Below are positions 11,635-24,168 of a stretch of 64,000 nucleotides of DNA, piece by piece. This DNA is from Sipunculus nudus (lineage: Eukaryota; Annelida; Sipuncula; Golfingiida; Sipunculidae), in the NCBI GenBank assembly GCA_026874595.1, contig CM049320.1, positions 12,516,488 through 12,580,487 on the forward strand, given 5' to 3'. Both the position numbers and the translations under genes were made by a program. Position 1 is the stretch's first letter, and every line of letters begins with the position of its first letter. The notes under the pieces were generated by a model. The model was not told the origin of the DNA and searched no databases. It saw nothing but the letters and a program-made list of their open reading frames with translations.

Positions 11635-13950
11635 AACATTTTGCAAAGTTTTCATTTTTCGTGATTGCAAAAGAACTTATAAGAACTAAGTATTTGTATT
11701 GCTTATAAATTAAGAATCAATTCTACAATACTTCACTAATTTCTGGTTCAGTCATTCACTTTGACCAAGGTCACAGTTGATATTTCTTGTGTGATTACCG
11801 CATGTTTAACAACTACTAAAGCTTGTATGCATGGGCCAGTTTGGATACCATGCACAGATGAGGTTGTGACTATAGGTTGTTTCCAAAGGTATAAGACGTA
11901 ATCTGTTTGTGCAGATGCATCATCCCCTCTTGTTCATCTTAGTTGATGGGGCATCTTATTCCCAAGGGTTTCATATTTGCAATTATGTTACATTCGCAAA
12001 TATTGCAAAATTAAAACCCTTGCGAATAACAAGGCAACCATAGTATACCAACCTGAAATATTATATCACTGAGAACTTCCTCAGCCACAACCCTTTTAAC
12101 ATCACCACTGTCATTAGACATGTGACAGGATAGCACTTACCATTGTCATGTTTCTGAAGCTTAATTGAAGCAAGGAAAGTCAGAACTATAAGGGGGTGGG
12201 GTACAAAGAGAGAAAGACATGAAATTTCACCTATAGTTATCCACAGTTATTCACCACTATTTATTAATTGATAATTGAATGGTCTGATAGATTATGTAAT
12301 TAATTGTAGATATTTCATGTTGTCAGTAATGAATATGCATATCGATCTGATCATGTTAAAATATCATTAATTTTCACATCAGTAAACTCTTTGAAACTGT
12401 TTGATATATTTAATTTGATTTGACTTTATCTTATTCAGTTTAAAAATATTTATTTTTGCACCTGTGTAATCTTTCAATATTTCTTCTGGTGAATAGGGTT
12501 CTAAGTCAGTATAAAAATATTGGTCAGTAGGGAAAACCTATAAAATTTTTCTTTTTGTTCTGAAAACTGAAAAGGAATCAGGAACTTGAACTAGTAGATG
12601 GTTATTGATACCATACCCATCGAGCTAGCTTTTGGTCATGAGAGAGAATAATTTTATTAAAAATTTATGCATAGATCTGAATATATTATAATATTGTTAA
12701 TTTTCAAACAAATAAACTGTATTTAATTAATAAATTAATGATCCACAATCTTTGATTGTCATGAGTATTTTTTGTGGGATATGTTAAATTGCAAATATGG
12801 GTGTTCAGGTTCAGCAAATGGAAATCTGTACAAGAAATATAAATATTTGTACATGTTATATGGTACATTATAATTATCCTTAAAAAATTACCACATCTAG
12901 ATCTTGAATGGCCTAAATTTGTTTACCTCAAGGTGGTGTGATTTCTCAGAGATGTATCTACCTAAAAAATCCTGTGAATGAATTTTTATAACACCAGAAA
13001 CCTTGTTGTTAATCAGGTGCCTGGAACCTTTTCTCTCTGTATGTCCCAAATAGCCCTGAATCTGCCGGTAATTGCATGATTAAGCCTGTGCCCAAATGAT
13101 CAACATTTTGAATGTTTTCTAATATAGAAAACCTTCAGAATTTTTGCCTTTTTTATCTCATCAGGTTTTTTGTGGCCTTGGAACATATTCTTTCTCTATA
13201 AAATTTGTAACAGGGACTTGAGCAACAGGGACACCTAAGTCTTTTTATAAGCCAGCCAGGATGGTGCCATTTGTTAGTCTTTTGTTACCGAAGCTACAGG
13301 TTATAACACCACAAACAAAACAGCAGGTCATGCAAACCTGCTGGTGTCAACAGATCAATAATGAAATTAAATAAAAAAATTAATTAACAACTAATTGCTC
13401 ACCAAATTGGAAGGTAACTTTGCCAATGGAAGAAAACTTTGCTAATTTCTCCAGCAAAACTTGTAAAATCAATAATTGCAACCTTAAAACGGGAACATCA
13501 ATCTGTGTTTCATCAGCGTTATCAAGTCTAAATGGAGTAAAATATTGAAAATTACATTTGCTGTTTCTTGGGGGTGCCCCCAAGTAATTGTTAATTGATT
13601 TTCCCGAAATGAATGTAATTATTATTTGACCAATAGTTTTGCTTGAAGGAGTAAGGGTTGTCACTCCAAGTGGCTGTTGACTGATCTGTACTGCATGTGC
13701 CTTTAGCGTGATGGTTGAAATTACTTCAGTTTATATTAAGACTGTAATCTCAGTCTTGGTCTTAAACCTGTTCCCCTACCTTGCTGCAGGGATGTTTGTA
13801 TCTTTATTTGTCAACATTCTGTATAAAATAAAATGCAATAGTAACTTTTGCGAGGCATCACTGAATCAGATTAACTCTTGGTTTGTGCTTTGTGGTGTAG
13901 CCTGTCCAGACATGTCTGTGTAATTTGAAGAGCTGTACGTAACCATATAT
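11635..13950. other. Unique AT-rich non-coding stretch
   Basis: No gene is seen. Two inverted repeats stand out: CAGCAGGT..ACCTGCTG at 13321-13343, and a perfect 8-bp stem CTTGGGGG-TG-CCCCCAAG at 13567-13584. The latter lies in an open minus frame (13380-13664) that resembles no protein I know. The segment 13390-13660 could be a regulatory element; there is no direct evidence. Confidence 0.4.
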
Positions 13951-15594
13951 TATTAGGGCCCCGCTTGAAAAGCGGGTGCCCTATAGTAATCGACCTGTCC
14001 ATCTGTCTGTCCGTCCGTCCGTCCGTCCGTCCACAAATTCTTTTCTGGATGATAACTCTAGTTAGGATTGACAGATTGAGTTCAAACCTGAAATATATAT
14101 ATTAACCATCAATTATGGAAGATCCCTATCGATTTTGGGGTCCAGAGGTCAAAGGTCAAAAAAGTTATTCACAGTTTGGTGTTAAATTTTAGGTCCCTCT
14201 TTCAGCAGGTCAGAAATCATAATTGTAACCATAACTGTTTGTTCCACCTTAACAGTAGGAAAGGTCCTCATGTCAACAGCAACGAGGCATGATATATGGT
14301 CAAAGTCAGCCATTTTTCTTAAGTTATGCAGTAAAAACGATTACTGAACACCTAGTAAGGTTGCACTCTCTCAGCAAATATGCATGCAAAAGGACACACA
14401 TTGTGAACACAATAACTCCTAAAAAGTATTTCATATAAGGTCCCCAGACTCACAGCAGTGATGGACCTTTTGATGAACTACATCATGATGAACTACATCA
14501 TTGATGGATTTTCAAGGTCACAGAGGTGATAATGCTAAAATGATGTTAACCAAATTGCTCACAAACAATTTGACTAACACTCACTGAACTTGCACCAGTA
14601 ATGTTTGTTATGAAGGGCTAGGTCAAGTTTGAAGATAGACGACCTTGACAGAGGCGATAATTCTCAAATGATGTTAATGCAATAACCCGCAAAGAATTTG
14701 ATGAACAATCAAATTCATTTCTGCATAATAACTCCCCTAACATATGATGGATAGGACTCAAACATAAGATGTATCACCCATGGCCTAAGGGAGAAGCTTA
14801 TTGATATTTGGGTCAGAAGGAAAAAAAAAGGTAATAATACACAGTTTGGTGTTCATTTGCTGGTGTCTCCTTCAGCAGGCCAGAAATGGATAAATCTTTT
14901 TCGAGTCACTTGTGTACAGAGGCATTACATTTTCACAGCATATTTTGTACAGATAATTTGAAGATTCCCCAGAAAAGGATACACTGGCCCAACGCACCAC
15001 AGTGGCTCTCATTCAGACCATGTTTGGACAAATCTATCTCCACTTCAGACATCTCAAGGAATTTGGACCTATTATAGTGACCATCAACAAATTTACATTG
15101 ATATTCATATGTAGCAATTTTACACATCACAGTGCATCTGTTGACCCAAGCCCAAGAACAGCTGAATCTCAGTTCAAGAGAATGACCATGTTATCACTAC
15201 TAACCAACAGCTGACTCTCTCTAATACTACAAGGTTCATGTACAGACTCAAGCCTCACATATAATAAGGCCAATTCAACATACAAATACTGGAAAAATAT
15301 TTGACTCAGCCCAGCCAAGACTTCAACCAAGAATAATTGGCACAGGTAATACAGAAATACAGAAACTGAAAATGCATGCAGTTCTTTTGTATCATTATTT
15401 TGATAGCTTTGATCATTTTCACTTTACCATATCTTTTCTTCCAGTTTACACATGTCAGCTGTGCTTTACAGGTCCTTTAATTTTCAAATATCACTCTTTC
15501 AGCCCATGCTACCAAAGTACACCAGATTTACAGTACTTCAGTTTATAATGACTGCAACTTTTGCGGGGCCCTTACTGACCTGTCAGTTTTCTAG
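13951..15594 (+). mobile_element. Family C element (HINE-like)
   Basis: The 5' end has AGGGCCCCGC (13955-13964) as the left arm of a hairpin (CCCGCTT..AAGCGGG, then GCCC), followed by TATAGT and a run of GTCC units (13999-14032). The core holds two diverged copies of a unit of about 670 bp (the landmark CACAGTTTGGTGTT at 14170 and 14840, with CTTTCAGCAGG or CCTTCAGCAGG after each). The 3' end has GCGGGGCCCT (15563-15572), the exact 10-bp inverse, then the hairpin ACTGAC-CT-GTCAGT (15574-15587), CTAG (15591-15594) and TT. This is the same layout as families A and B with unrelated sequence. Confidence 0.75.
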
Positions 15595-15596
15595 TT

Positions 15597-15993
15597 CAGG
15601 ATATGATAAGTTCACAGTATTTTACTCTCAATATAATACTCAATATGATAATTATAATATATATGTCACAGTGAACACTTTATTTTAATTTCTGCAGTAA
15701 ACTAGTATATTTCAGGATATTTCAAATTAACTTAAGTCATCTAGTTTACTTAACAATATCTCTTTGTCAACCAGGATTAGCTTGAATGTTCCAAAGCCAA
15801 CTATGAAAAGGGGGGGTCTGGACCGCCTGGACCTCCCTGGATCTGCTTCTGAGCTCAGTAGGTACCAAGTCCAGTGGTTTACTCTGGACTGGTTTCCTCC
15901 AACCCAATTCACACTACAGAACGCCACCGTATGAGCCAAGGAGAGTGCCTCATATTAGTTATTATAACTTGCTTAACAATCCATGTTAAATAA
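15597..15993. other. Non-coding stretch, moderate GC
   Basis: It contains a short GC-richer patch (15800-15950). I do not recognise a gene or element end. The minus-strand open frame at 15727-15939 lacks any domain I can name. Confidence 0.35.
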
Positions 15994-16497
15994 TTAAAGG
16001 GGCCCAATCACCTTTAAAGCATGTTGAGTTAACATGAAAAAAGCTTCTTCCCTTTAAAATAAATATATACCTGCCAAAATATTGCCCTGAAACCATTTGT
16101 TTTCTCCTGTTAACAACTGTTAAGACAGTGAACCGGGCACGATGAAAGTTGTCAACATAAACACAGCGCGCGGGGCTGTGTGCGTCGCTGAGCCAAAATG
16201 CATGTCAATCAGGAGATGCCCGGTCTGTCTTGGCCCAAAAAATGTAATACATGTTTCTGCTGGCTGAAACACAGCGTAATGCCCCTCTTAATTGGACCTC
16301 CAGTCACACGGCCTTGTTATGGTAAACAGACTGTGTTTACCAACATGCAGAACCAAAACATGGTGTTAAACAGCCATATGCGAGGAAATGAGACCTTGTG
16401 CTGGGATGGTTTTGCCAGGAAACATTTGTATAAAGCAAAACTGAACTGATAGTGTGAAAGAATAGCCATAATTTAGCTCCTGATTATGTCTCTTTAA
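15994..16497. mobile_element. Candidate TTAA-flanked MITE (family G type ends)
   Basis: TTAA at 15994-15997 and at 16494-16497 border a 496-bp segment. Reading inward, the left end is AGGGGCCCAATCA and the right end, inverted, is AGAGACATAATCA: 9 of 13 positions agree. The left terminus also resembles the inverted edge at 515-533. TTAA flanks fit piggyBac-type insertion. The inverted repeat is imperfect and there is no transposase, so the call is tentative. Confidence 0.4.
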
Positions 16498-17425
16498 TGT
16501 TTAAAAAAGCTTTTCTTTGTTACTGTGATGGTAATCTGTGTTTTTTTACAGGGCTAGTACATGGCGGTACTAAGTATGAATGAAGGAATAAACAATATAA
16601 AAATGTGTCATAATTATTGGTGTGCCATCTACATTCCAGGAATTCTTTATGCAGTACTAAAAACTTAAAAAGGCTTTTGAGCAGATGTAATGTGGTGTCA
16701 TCTTTATTTCTTATGTGCAGTTGTATGAAGGATTTTCCAGTGGAAGGTTATATATTAACCATAAATTATTACAACAGACTCAAAATATATTTTTTTAATA
16801 ATTGCAATTTGCTGACTTGATCCACTTACGCATGTTACAAATCTGTGACATTGATTTTTAAATCCCTGTGCTTTTACTTAAGAATTGAACTGTATTCAAG
16901 ACAACAGCAAAAGTAAAAACTGTCATATTCATGTGACACAGACTGAAAGGCTTAAAACATTGTATCCAATGATTTGTATGACGATAATTCAAATCTTTGC
17001 TCACAGATTCTGTTATCTGCATAATTTTGGAGGCAAGTGTGTGGAAACCCAACTTCTTGCATATAAATGAGACAGGTTTATCCAGCTAATGTGACAAACC
17101 CTTGGAAAACATGATCTCTGATACTGTTCTATATGCATGTATTCTATCTGGCAGCTGGACTTGTATGTTTTAGGATCAATGGACAATTTGTGCTGACAGA
17201 CAGGACCAGACTAAACGTTTGTCAAACATTGGCGGATGACTCTGATTTCCATAATTACCATTGTCAATACCTCTCCTCTAGTTTAATTTCTGGGGATTTA
17301 TGTTTTGGTTAGACAAATGTGCACTTCTGGCTGTCTGTAAGCCAAGCAGTTTCCTCGGACTTTTATGGCATTTGATCATTTTTAAGAAACTTTTATTCAG
17401 ATGAAGCTATGTATACATATATGTA

Positions 17426-17429
<4 letters not shown>
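16498..17429. other. Unique AT-rich non-coding stretch
   Basis: No gene, RNA gene or repeat end is recognised. Short open frames on both strands overlap each other and show no domain. Confidence 0.4.

Positions 17430-17488
<59 letters not shown>
17430..17488. repeat. (TA)n microsatellite
   Basis: An uninterrupted AT dinucleotide run of about 58 bp, preceded by imperfect ATGTATGTAC units. Self-complementary, so it can extrude a cruciform. Confidence 0.97.
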
Positions 17489-17490
<2 letters not shown>

Positions 17491-17966
17491 AATGGTTTAC
17501 TGCAATAAACAACAGCTATAGTGCTCTATGGTATGACACAAGAGCTTTATAATTATACAAATATACATATATATATTAGTGATTATTTTATTCATGTTTA
17601 CATAACAAATCTGTCCTTTCCTTCAGAACTATTTATCTAGAACGTTTTAAGTTTTCATTGACCATCAATCATTTCAACACCAACTTACATTAGATATATA
17701 CTGGATTATCTCTTTGACCCTGTTGGCCTCCGTTAATGTGTATGCTATTTTCACACATTTTTCTGACATGTTTTATATAGTATAACAGTTTCATTAATTC
17801 AATAATCAAATGTGCAGTGACACTGTCATGTGTCAATGATTCAGAATCGTTGCTGGCTGTTAGTTCACCATGGAACACTAATGAGTGGTCTGGATATAAT
17901 CTAGCAACAGTCAGTTTTTTCAGCTTTTAGCTATATTCATCTCTCTCCCCTCTAGTTTTTCCTTTC
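17489..17966. other. Non-coding spacer
   Basis: AT-rich sequence between the TA run and a MITE. No feature is recognised. Confidence 0.35.
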
Positions 17967-18519
17967 CTATAGTCTGTTTCATCCCCTCATGTCCACCTGT
18001 TTTTTGCGATGAATTTTTTTATTAATTACATTTCAAGGGAAAAAAATGAAAGTGTAGAGGAATAAAGGATCTAATCTTCAACAAGGTAATTAAATACCTA
18101 CCTTACACTTTATAGAAGAAACAGTATAATTTGAAAATATGAGAAATCATTCAACATTTTACAACATATTAGACCCAGTTATGGCGGTCAAGGTCATTGA
18201 TCACATGTAAAAACAGCTTCAACTGACAGTTGCTGATTGGACGATGACATATGTAAACACTCTAAAAAATACTACTAGCTTAAACAAAGATTGCTACTTA
18301 TGCAGGGACACATCATGCATATCTGCCAGATCATTGTGATTGAACTAGAAAGTTGTTAATTTATTAATTTATGTGGGATTTATTGTAAAATTCTTAATTT
18401 TCAGATTAGGTTTTCACTTCCATAAGTAGATTTCTAGAAAATTATTGACAAAAATAAACTTTTAAGAAAATGATCTACAAAAAAAACAGGTGGACAGCAG
18501 GTGGTAAAATGGACTATAG
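17967..18519 (+). mobile_element. Family F MITE, copy 1
   Basis: A 553-bp element with long imperfect terminal inverted repeats. Both ends read inward CTATAGTC, then about 18 bases later TGTCCACCTGTTTTTT. The body, including GGCGGTCAAGGTCATTG, AGACCCAGTTATGG and GTAATTAAATACC, matches 58726-59270 in reverse orientation over its length. TATA at each edge is compatible with a TA target duplication as in Tc1/mariner-type MITEs, but the palindromic edge makes this ambiguous. Confidence 0.8.
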
Positions 18520-20484
18520 TTATCAAACACTCCAAAGACTGGCACTTCTTCCACTGCTGAATGAGCATGCATGCACCTTAAGTGAGGTCCCAGACATCCT
18601 CAGCTAGAGAACTGGAATGCCAGCTTTTCCTTTCTTAATTCTCTTTACTCTACAAGATGCCATTTATCTTTGCCAATAGGTTTTATCTTATCTTGCCATA
18701 ATCAATAAAGGAGAGATAAGCATGGCCTTATGATGAGTATTTACTGTATCTGTGCCAGTGCGGATCTCAGTTGGCTGTTCTTTTGTTATAGATGTGTATT
18801 GTGGTTATAATCTGTCTGGAAGCACTTTTCTTTTTCAAATTACCATTGTGAGAGGGGATTCTTTAGATTATCAGACCAGGTTTTGTGTCTGGGAATGCAA
18901 GCAAAACACTTAACATGTCAGGTGCATGCCTTTGCAGCTATTGAAGCACCAGTATTTTAAGCTAGTGACTAAGTTCATTTATTTACTTCTGCACATTTAA
19001 GTACTCATTTGAAATAAATACAAGAAAAAATGAAATTTTAACATTTTCAGAGCCCATCAGGGAAGACTTCTGTAAGCTAAAGAACAGGTCACTGGAGTGT
19101 AGATAAAGGCCTCTCATAGGACAAAGATTGAATTAATGTGCTGACTTTAGTCTTTAAGGCCTTTGTTTTTTTACTCACCAGATTATATATGCAAGCTGTA
19201 GGTATGTAGGAACATGCTCATGGAATGGTTCCAGAAATTAAAAGAAGATAAATCTAGTGGGGTAAAGATTTACTAACATACAAAGCTGTCACAAAAACGC
19301 TTGAGATCTAAGAAATAGTCCCTTCACTCAACTTCTTGGGCCAACTAATGCATGGGTGTGGTATGTCTGTGCATCACACATAAGTAATCTGTTGTTTACA
19401 CACACAGCAGGTGTGCACCTTTGATCAGCTGAGTCGTATGGCTCATACAAACGCACTTGAAAACGACGAAATAGCAGTTGAAAATGAAGACATATTATAC
19501 TGAAGCTTAGCCCCTTATCCTGTTGCTAAATGAGGCTATGAAAAAAGCGTTCATGGGGAACTGTCATGACTAATATTTCAGATACAGTGTTTAATAGAAG
19601 ATATGAACTAAAAATTATGAAAAAAAAAAACACACAAGTGATGGATACAGCTGATTTTTATGCAACTAAAGAATGCTTCTTTAATTAAGCATTAAATCAT
19701 ATTAAATTCTTCTACTTAAGGATATTGACCTCATTTTAGCTATATATATAGCTTTTCAAATGTCACCTCTGTAATTAGTATTGGAATATTGAAAGTTTTA
19801 CTAAACCATTGGAATCATGGATTTTCAAACCCATCAGCTCTCTTCAATCCAGAGTATGACTTCTGTCTAAAAAAAAATATTCCAACTACGAAGTTCTTCT
19901 GTGTAATGAATCTCATCCTGAGCTCTCTCAGTCCGACACCATTCACACAAGACTTGACGTCTGGAAGATTATTAATCAGTTTTAGTATGATGGATAGTGG
20001 AGGGCTTGTATAACATCAGACAAGAGTTGTGAGTGGAATGGTAAAAAATGTCATGTAAATACAAAGAATGTGTCTACAGTGCTGCCTGCTACTCTCCAGG
20101 CAATGCTGTTCAAAGTGACATAAAGCTACAGACCAGAATTATAAAGGAGATTTTTATAGCCATGAAAAAGGTTTACTTCTAGATGTGTACAGTATATGAT
20201 ATAAATTTGCTTCACTAGATGTTTAACGTGCCCACACAAAACCTTGGGATATCCGATTATTTGAACCTGTCTGCTCTATATGGTGTGTAGATCAGTAGAT
20301 GTTAGTTACATGGGCCCAGAGTATAGTGGTTATCAAATCTCAGTTTGGAAAAAAAAAATCCAGTTTTATTTTTTTACAGCTGTGTGTTTGCTTACATTGA
20401 AGAGTGACACAAATAAAACCTGATTGTTTTCAACTTTATGAGCGTTGGTCTATGAGGAATAATAATTATTGCCTTTAGGGTGTA
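18520..20484. other. Unique non-coding stretch
   Basis: No gene or repeat end is seen. The sequence is AT-rich with a few GC-richer patches (18580-18620, 19380-19480). Confidence 0.4.
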
Positions 20485-20960
20485 TCTTAGCAATAAGCAT
20501 AAGCACATTTATTTATATTGCTTAACATATCCAGTAATAAAACTGCTCAAGGCGCATTTCATAAAATAGCACACGATATGATACAATATAAACTAAAATC
20601 CTAGATAATAAAAATCATTACAAGTAAGCACATGCAAACAGATATGTTTTCAACTTTGATTTGAAGCATTTAAGGGACTCAGCATTTCTGACACTGTCAG
20701 GTAACTTATTCCACTTCGATAGTGCGGCAAATGCAAATGCTCTGTCACCATATGAAAAGGTTCATGACTTAGGCTGCACAAGTACAGTATGACTAGGCTG
20801 ATGAATAGATATCATTTCCGAAGTGTATTCAAGAGCGATGCTGTTAATGGCACAGTAGGTGAACATCAAAATTTGATATAAGATCCTCTGTTTTATTGGC
20901 AACCAATGTAGTTATTGTGATACTGGAGGAATGTGTTCACGTGTCTAATCAGGCATTATA
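20485..20960 (+). repeat. Old degenerate interspersed repeat
   Basis: The order of the parts is an ATTTATATTGC segment, CTGCTCAAGGCGCATTTCA, a variable AT-rich part, then TTCAACTTTGATTTGAAG, a TATTCCACTTC block, AATGCTCTGTCACC, GGCAACCAATGTAG and GGAATGTGTTCACGTG. This follows a layout seen in old interspersed repeats of many animals (related to LINE or SINE tails). I cannot name the family. No frame stays open. Confidence 0.5.
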
Positions 20961-21870
20961 ATGATAATTTCTCATCCATCTTCACAAGTTGAGTGATCAC
21001 AGACCATCATGCTATATAACATTCTGTGGAAAGACATTGATTTGTATATAAACAAGGAACTTGGATGGAATTACAAAAAATCATACTTTCATGAAGGGCA
21101 CAGAAATTAAGCCAAACAAGTGTATACACTAGGGTTAAACAATACATTAATTATAAAAAAAAGTATTGGAATGGAATTAACATCTAAGACAGTCTGGCTA
21201 ACTGCTAGTTTTCTTTTAATTTTTTACCAGCAGATTTGAAAAAAAAAAAGAAAGCTAATAAAACCCCCGGCTTCATTTTTTGGTCCCAGAGGCCTTAGAA
21301 CAGTATATTTTCTGGTTCGGTCTTAGGACTCAGTCATGCTAAAAGATATATCAACTAGTTGTTACCTGTAATGACCTGCAGTTGTATGAAGTCATGAACA
21401 GTCATGAAATGGTCATATGATTATTTAAGTCAGTGGTGATCGCTTGTGGTTGTGAAGGATCCTTGATCATAAGCAAAAATCTTCCAACGACTGGCTTGCA
21501 TGGTCCTGGGTGGTTGGAGATAATCAAGACTTGTCTTTAAGGGGTGTGGATCAACTAATGTGCAACCATTTTACAATTTTCTTGACAAAAGTTAAAAAAC
21601 TATATGCCTCTTCCACCAGTGGTCAATCATTTTGGTGGTTTTTGACAGATGTAAGGCAATCTGACACACACAAAAAAGGCCATCTGGCACAACATATAGA
21701 CTAGTCGCACGATTGTTGTGGATTATTTGTCATAAGCTGGTCATGTGACAAGTTGCAATGAATCAAGTTGCAGATTATCACTGGTGGTCATGTGATGTTC
21801 ATGCAATAGTCTTATCCTAATCTGACCATTTTTAGACAAAAAGTCACACAGTCACAAGGACCACCTGTCT
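20961..21870. other. Unique AT-rich non-coding stretch
   Basis: No gene or element end is recognised. Several GGTCATGTGA or GGTCATATGA-like words recur between 21400 and 21800 without forming a regular array. Confidence 0.35.
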
Positions 21871-22538
21871 ATTCAGCTCAGCTGACTGAAAGTCACCCGA
21901 GCTATAGCGATCACTCCTTTTCTGTCATCTGTCTGTCTGTCAGACCGTCTAGTCCTTAACCAGGCACAAAGTGTAACTGCTGGACATGGAATCTTTGACT
22001 TTGGGGGGGGGGGGGGGGTTCCATGAAAAATCTCCTAGGAAACCTGAATTTAGGTCTCTGTTACCCATATCCTCTGAGCTATGGGGCTCAGATGAACCCC
22101 CAAGAATAATAAAGAATTTGTTACAATAGCTCCAGGATCTGAACAACTAATGCATTGATCACCATGATTTTTTTTTCACATGCATATTTATCATGGGGTG
22201 TTTCATCAGTTCCTGCATACTGGTGATGCCAGTCATGCCACCTGTTTTTTTTTCAAATTTTACACATTTTTTCTCAATTTTTGAGACCTTTAAAGATATG
22301 GTTGTCTGTTAACAGGGCACAAATCTTAATCATTGCTCCAAGAACCTTCAAACATGACATCCAAGGAGGGCCATGAAAAATCTCCTAAGAAACTGTACAT
22401 TAATTATGTTACTCATAGCCCCAAAGCTAAGCTCCAGTTGAATGGGGATACCACCTACAAAAATTGGCATTCATATTATAAAATTTGTTTTGTTAATGTC
22501 TTCCAAGTCAGCTGAGCATCATGACCCATGGGTCACTT
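21871..22538 (+). mobile_element. Family A element 3 (short copy)
   Basis: The 5' hairpin CAGCTCAGCTGACT..AGTCACCCGAGCT is followed by TATAG, GTCTGTC units and CTTAACCAGGCAC. The internal part is only about 600 bp, with two diverged half-units (GGGCACAAA at 22316; CATGAAAAATCTCCTA at 22022 and 22373). A 16-base G run lies at 22003-22018. The 3' end has AGCTGAGC, the hairpin GACCCATGGGTC (22523-22534) and CTTA instead of CTTG, then TT. Confidence 0.75.
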
Positions 22539-22539
22539 A

Positions 22540-23961
22540 TTTTTACTATGGTTGCATGTGTTCATAGCTCAAGTGTGACTCCATGGGGCTTTAGGTAACT
22601 TACCTTGTTATTCTTTTAAATTATCAATTTATTGAAGTGCCTGAATGACCATCCCTTCCTACTGATGAATCACTATGCCTAATTATCACATCATCACTGC
22701 TCAGTAATGGCTGATTTTATGTTCATATTTCTAACAAAGGATCGGATTAAGGATAAAAAAAGCTCTCTAAATTGATACTTTTTCACTGTGCTTGGCAGAT
22801 TAATTTGTGGCGCATCTATTTATTTTCTGGCACTGCTCCAACTATATGTACCACAGGGAGCAATAATAGATATTTTTAGCCCAGTGACATTTAGAATTAA
22901 CTAGATAATGGGATAATATAGTGGAAAATCTGTACATGGAATAGGCAGTGTAAGTTACATGTTTTAATCCTAAGTGGATATCGGAGTATTATCAGATTTG
23001 GGTTAATGGAACTGAAACAGGAGGAGACTATGGGTAATGTCCACAGAAACATGCTTCTGTGTGGAGAGTAGCTGCCAAATATGGGTAAGAGAGACATCCA
23101 TCATGGTGCTTTGTGGGTAAAATTCCACTAAAAAACGGTATTAGTTGAAGGCAGAAGAATGCTTAAAACAAGATCAATATTGGCAGGACCTGGCCTTGCG
23201 CTTTTCATTCTTTATGACTAGAGAACCCCTGACATTTCCAGATACCAGGGAAATTACCGTACTGTTGTATTAATATAAAAGGTATCATAAATAACTGTGA
23301 CAGTATAAATATTTACAGGCTACTATTTTGGGTCACATGTTCCATTCAGTTCCAAAGTTCATTCATCAGCTCCTATTTCCTGGATGGCCTTGACCATAAT
23401 GCTGCTGGGGGAAACTTCTGTCTACAGACTGCCCCCGTCATTTCTTACCATTTATATCTCAGGTTTATAAGATAACAGAGGTTTGTAAATGAGGTTTAGT
23501 CTGAAAGAAATATCTTAAAATAAAGTTTTGTTTTTAAATATGTTCTGTCATTTTGTGCATTAAAAACTGGGTGGCCATGATGTATTACTATGTGAGTGGT
23601 GTGCCATTAAATTAATTTTATTGATGATTGGTCACTTTCTTTCAGAATTGATTTAATTGTATGGTCGCACTTTTGCATAATTAGTCACGAATAGTTATGT
23701 ATGCATATGGAAAGAGATTAACCAAAAAATATTCTAATCCTGTCAGTGATATAAGTAATTAAGAGAAGACACAACATAGAATACAACATTAAAACTAAAT
23801 CATGTGTGGCAAACAAGTGTCAACAACTTAGTCTTCACTTTGACCTTTCAGAATTATCCATAAGTCTGGATGAATTTACGTGGTCAATATTTTATCTGTA
23901 TAAAAAAAAGCAAATTTGTGCATCATACCTGCGGATCCTAGGTGTGTGTCATCGATATTGC
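22540..23961. other. Unique non-coding stretch
   Basis: No gene or repeat boundary is recognised. Small open frames show no domain. Confidence 0.4.
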
Positions 23962-24168
23962 TGGGTCATAACACGGAGGTACCCCTGAAAGGCGTACTCG
24001 TTCGTGGTTGAAATACGACTCTGGGGCACAGTCTCCTCACAAAGCCTGCAGAGCGCTCACCCTGGGTGGAGGCAGACTGTGAAAATTTCTCACCTCCTTG
24101 GCTGAGATTCAAACTCATGATCTCCCAGCTTTGAGTCCTGCACTTTGTCCCTGAGCCACAGAAGCCGT
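23962..24168 (-). mobile_element. tRNA-derived SINE
   Basis: Read on the minus strand, the head carries a Pol III A-box-like TGGCTCAGGGA (24158-24148) and a B-box-like AGTTTGAATCT (24115-24105), about 32 bp apart. That is the spacing of a tRNA gene, but there is no foldable cloverleaf or mature tRNA end. A GC-richer body follows, ending near a GGTACCTCCGTG segment. The CpG content is higher than the flanks. The 3' boundary is approximate. Confidence 0.6.

Noticed and set aside
11928-11990. CTCTTGTT preceded by GATGCATC as a further rolling-circle element end
   Set aside because: The palindrome is not placed as in the other ends and no inverse subterminal repeat was found upstream.
13380-13664. 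A 94-codon minus-strand open frame
   Set aside because: No recognisable domain, no splice context, and it spans a perfect DNA hairpin.
24105-24158. Possible tRNA gene from A-box-like and B-box-like sequences on the minus strand
   Set aside because: No acceptor stem or cloverleaf can be formed, and it continues into a SINE-like body.
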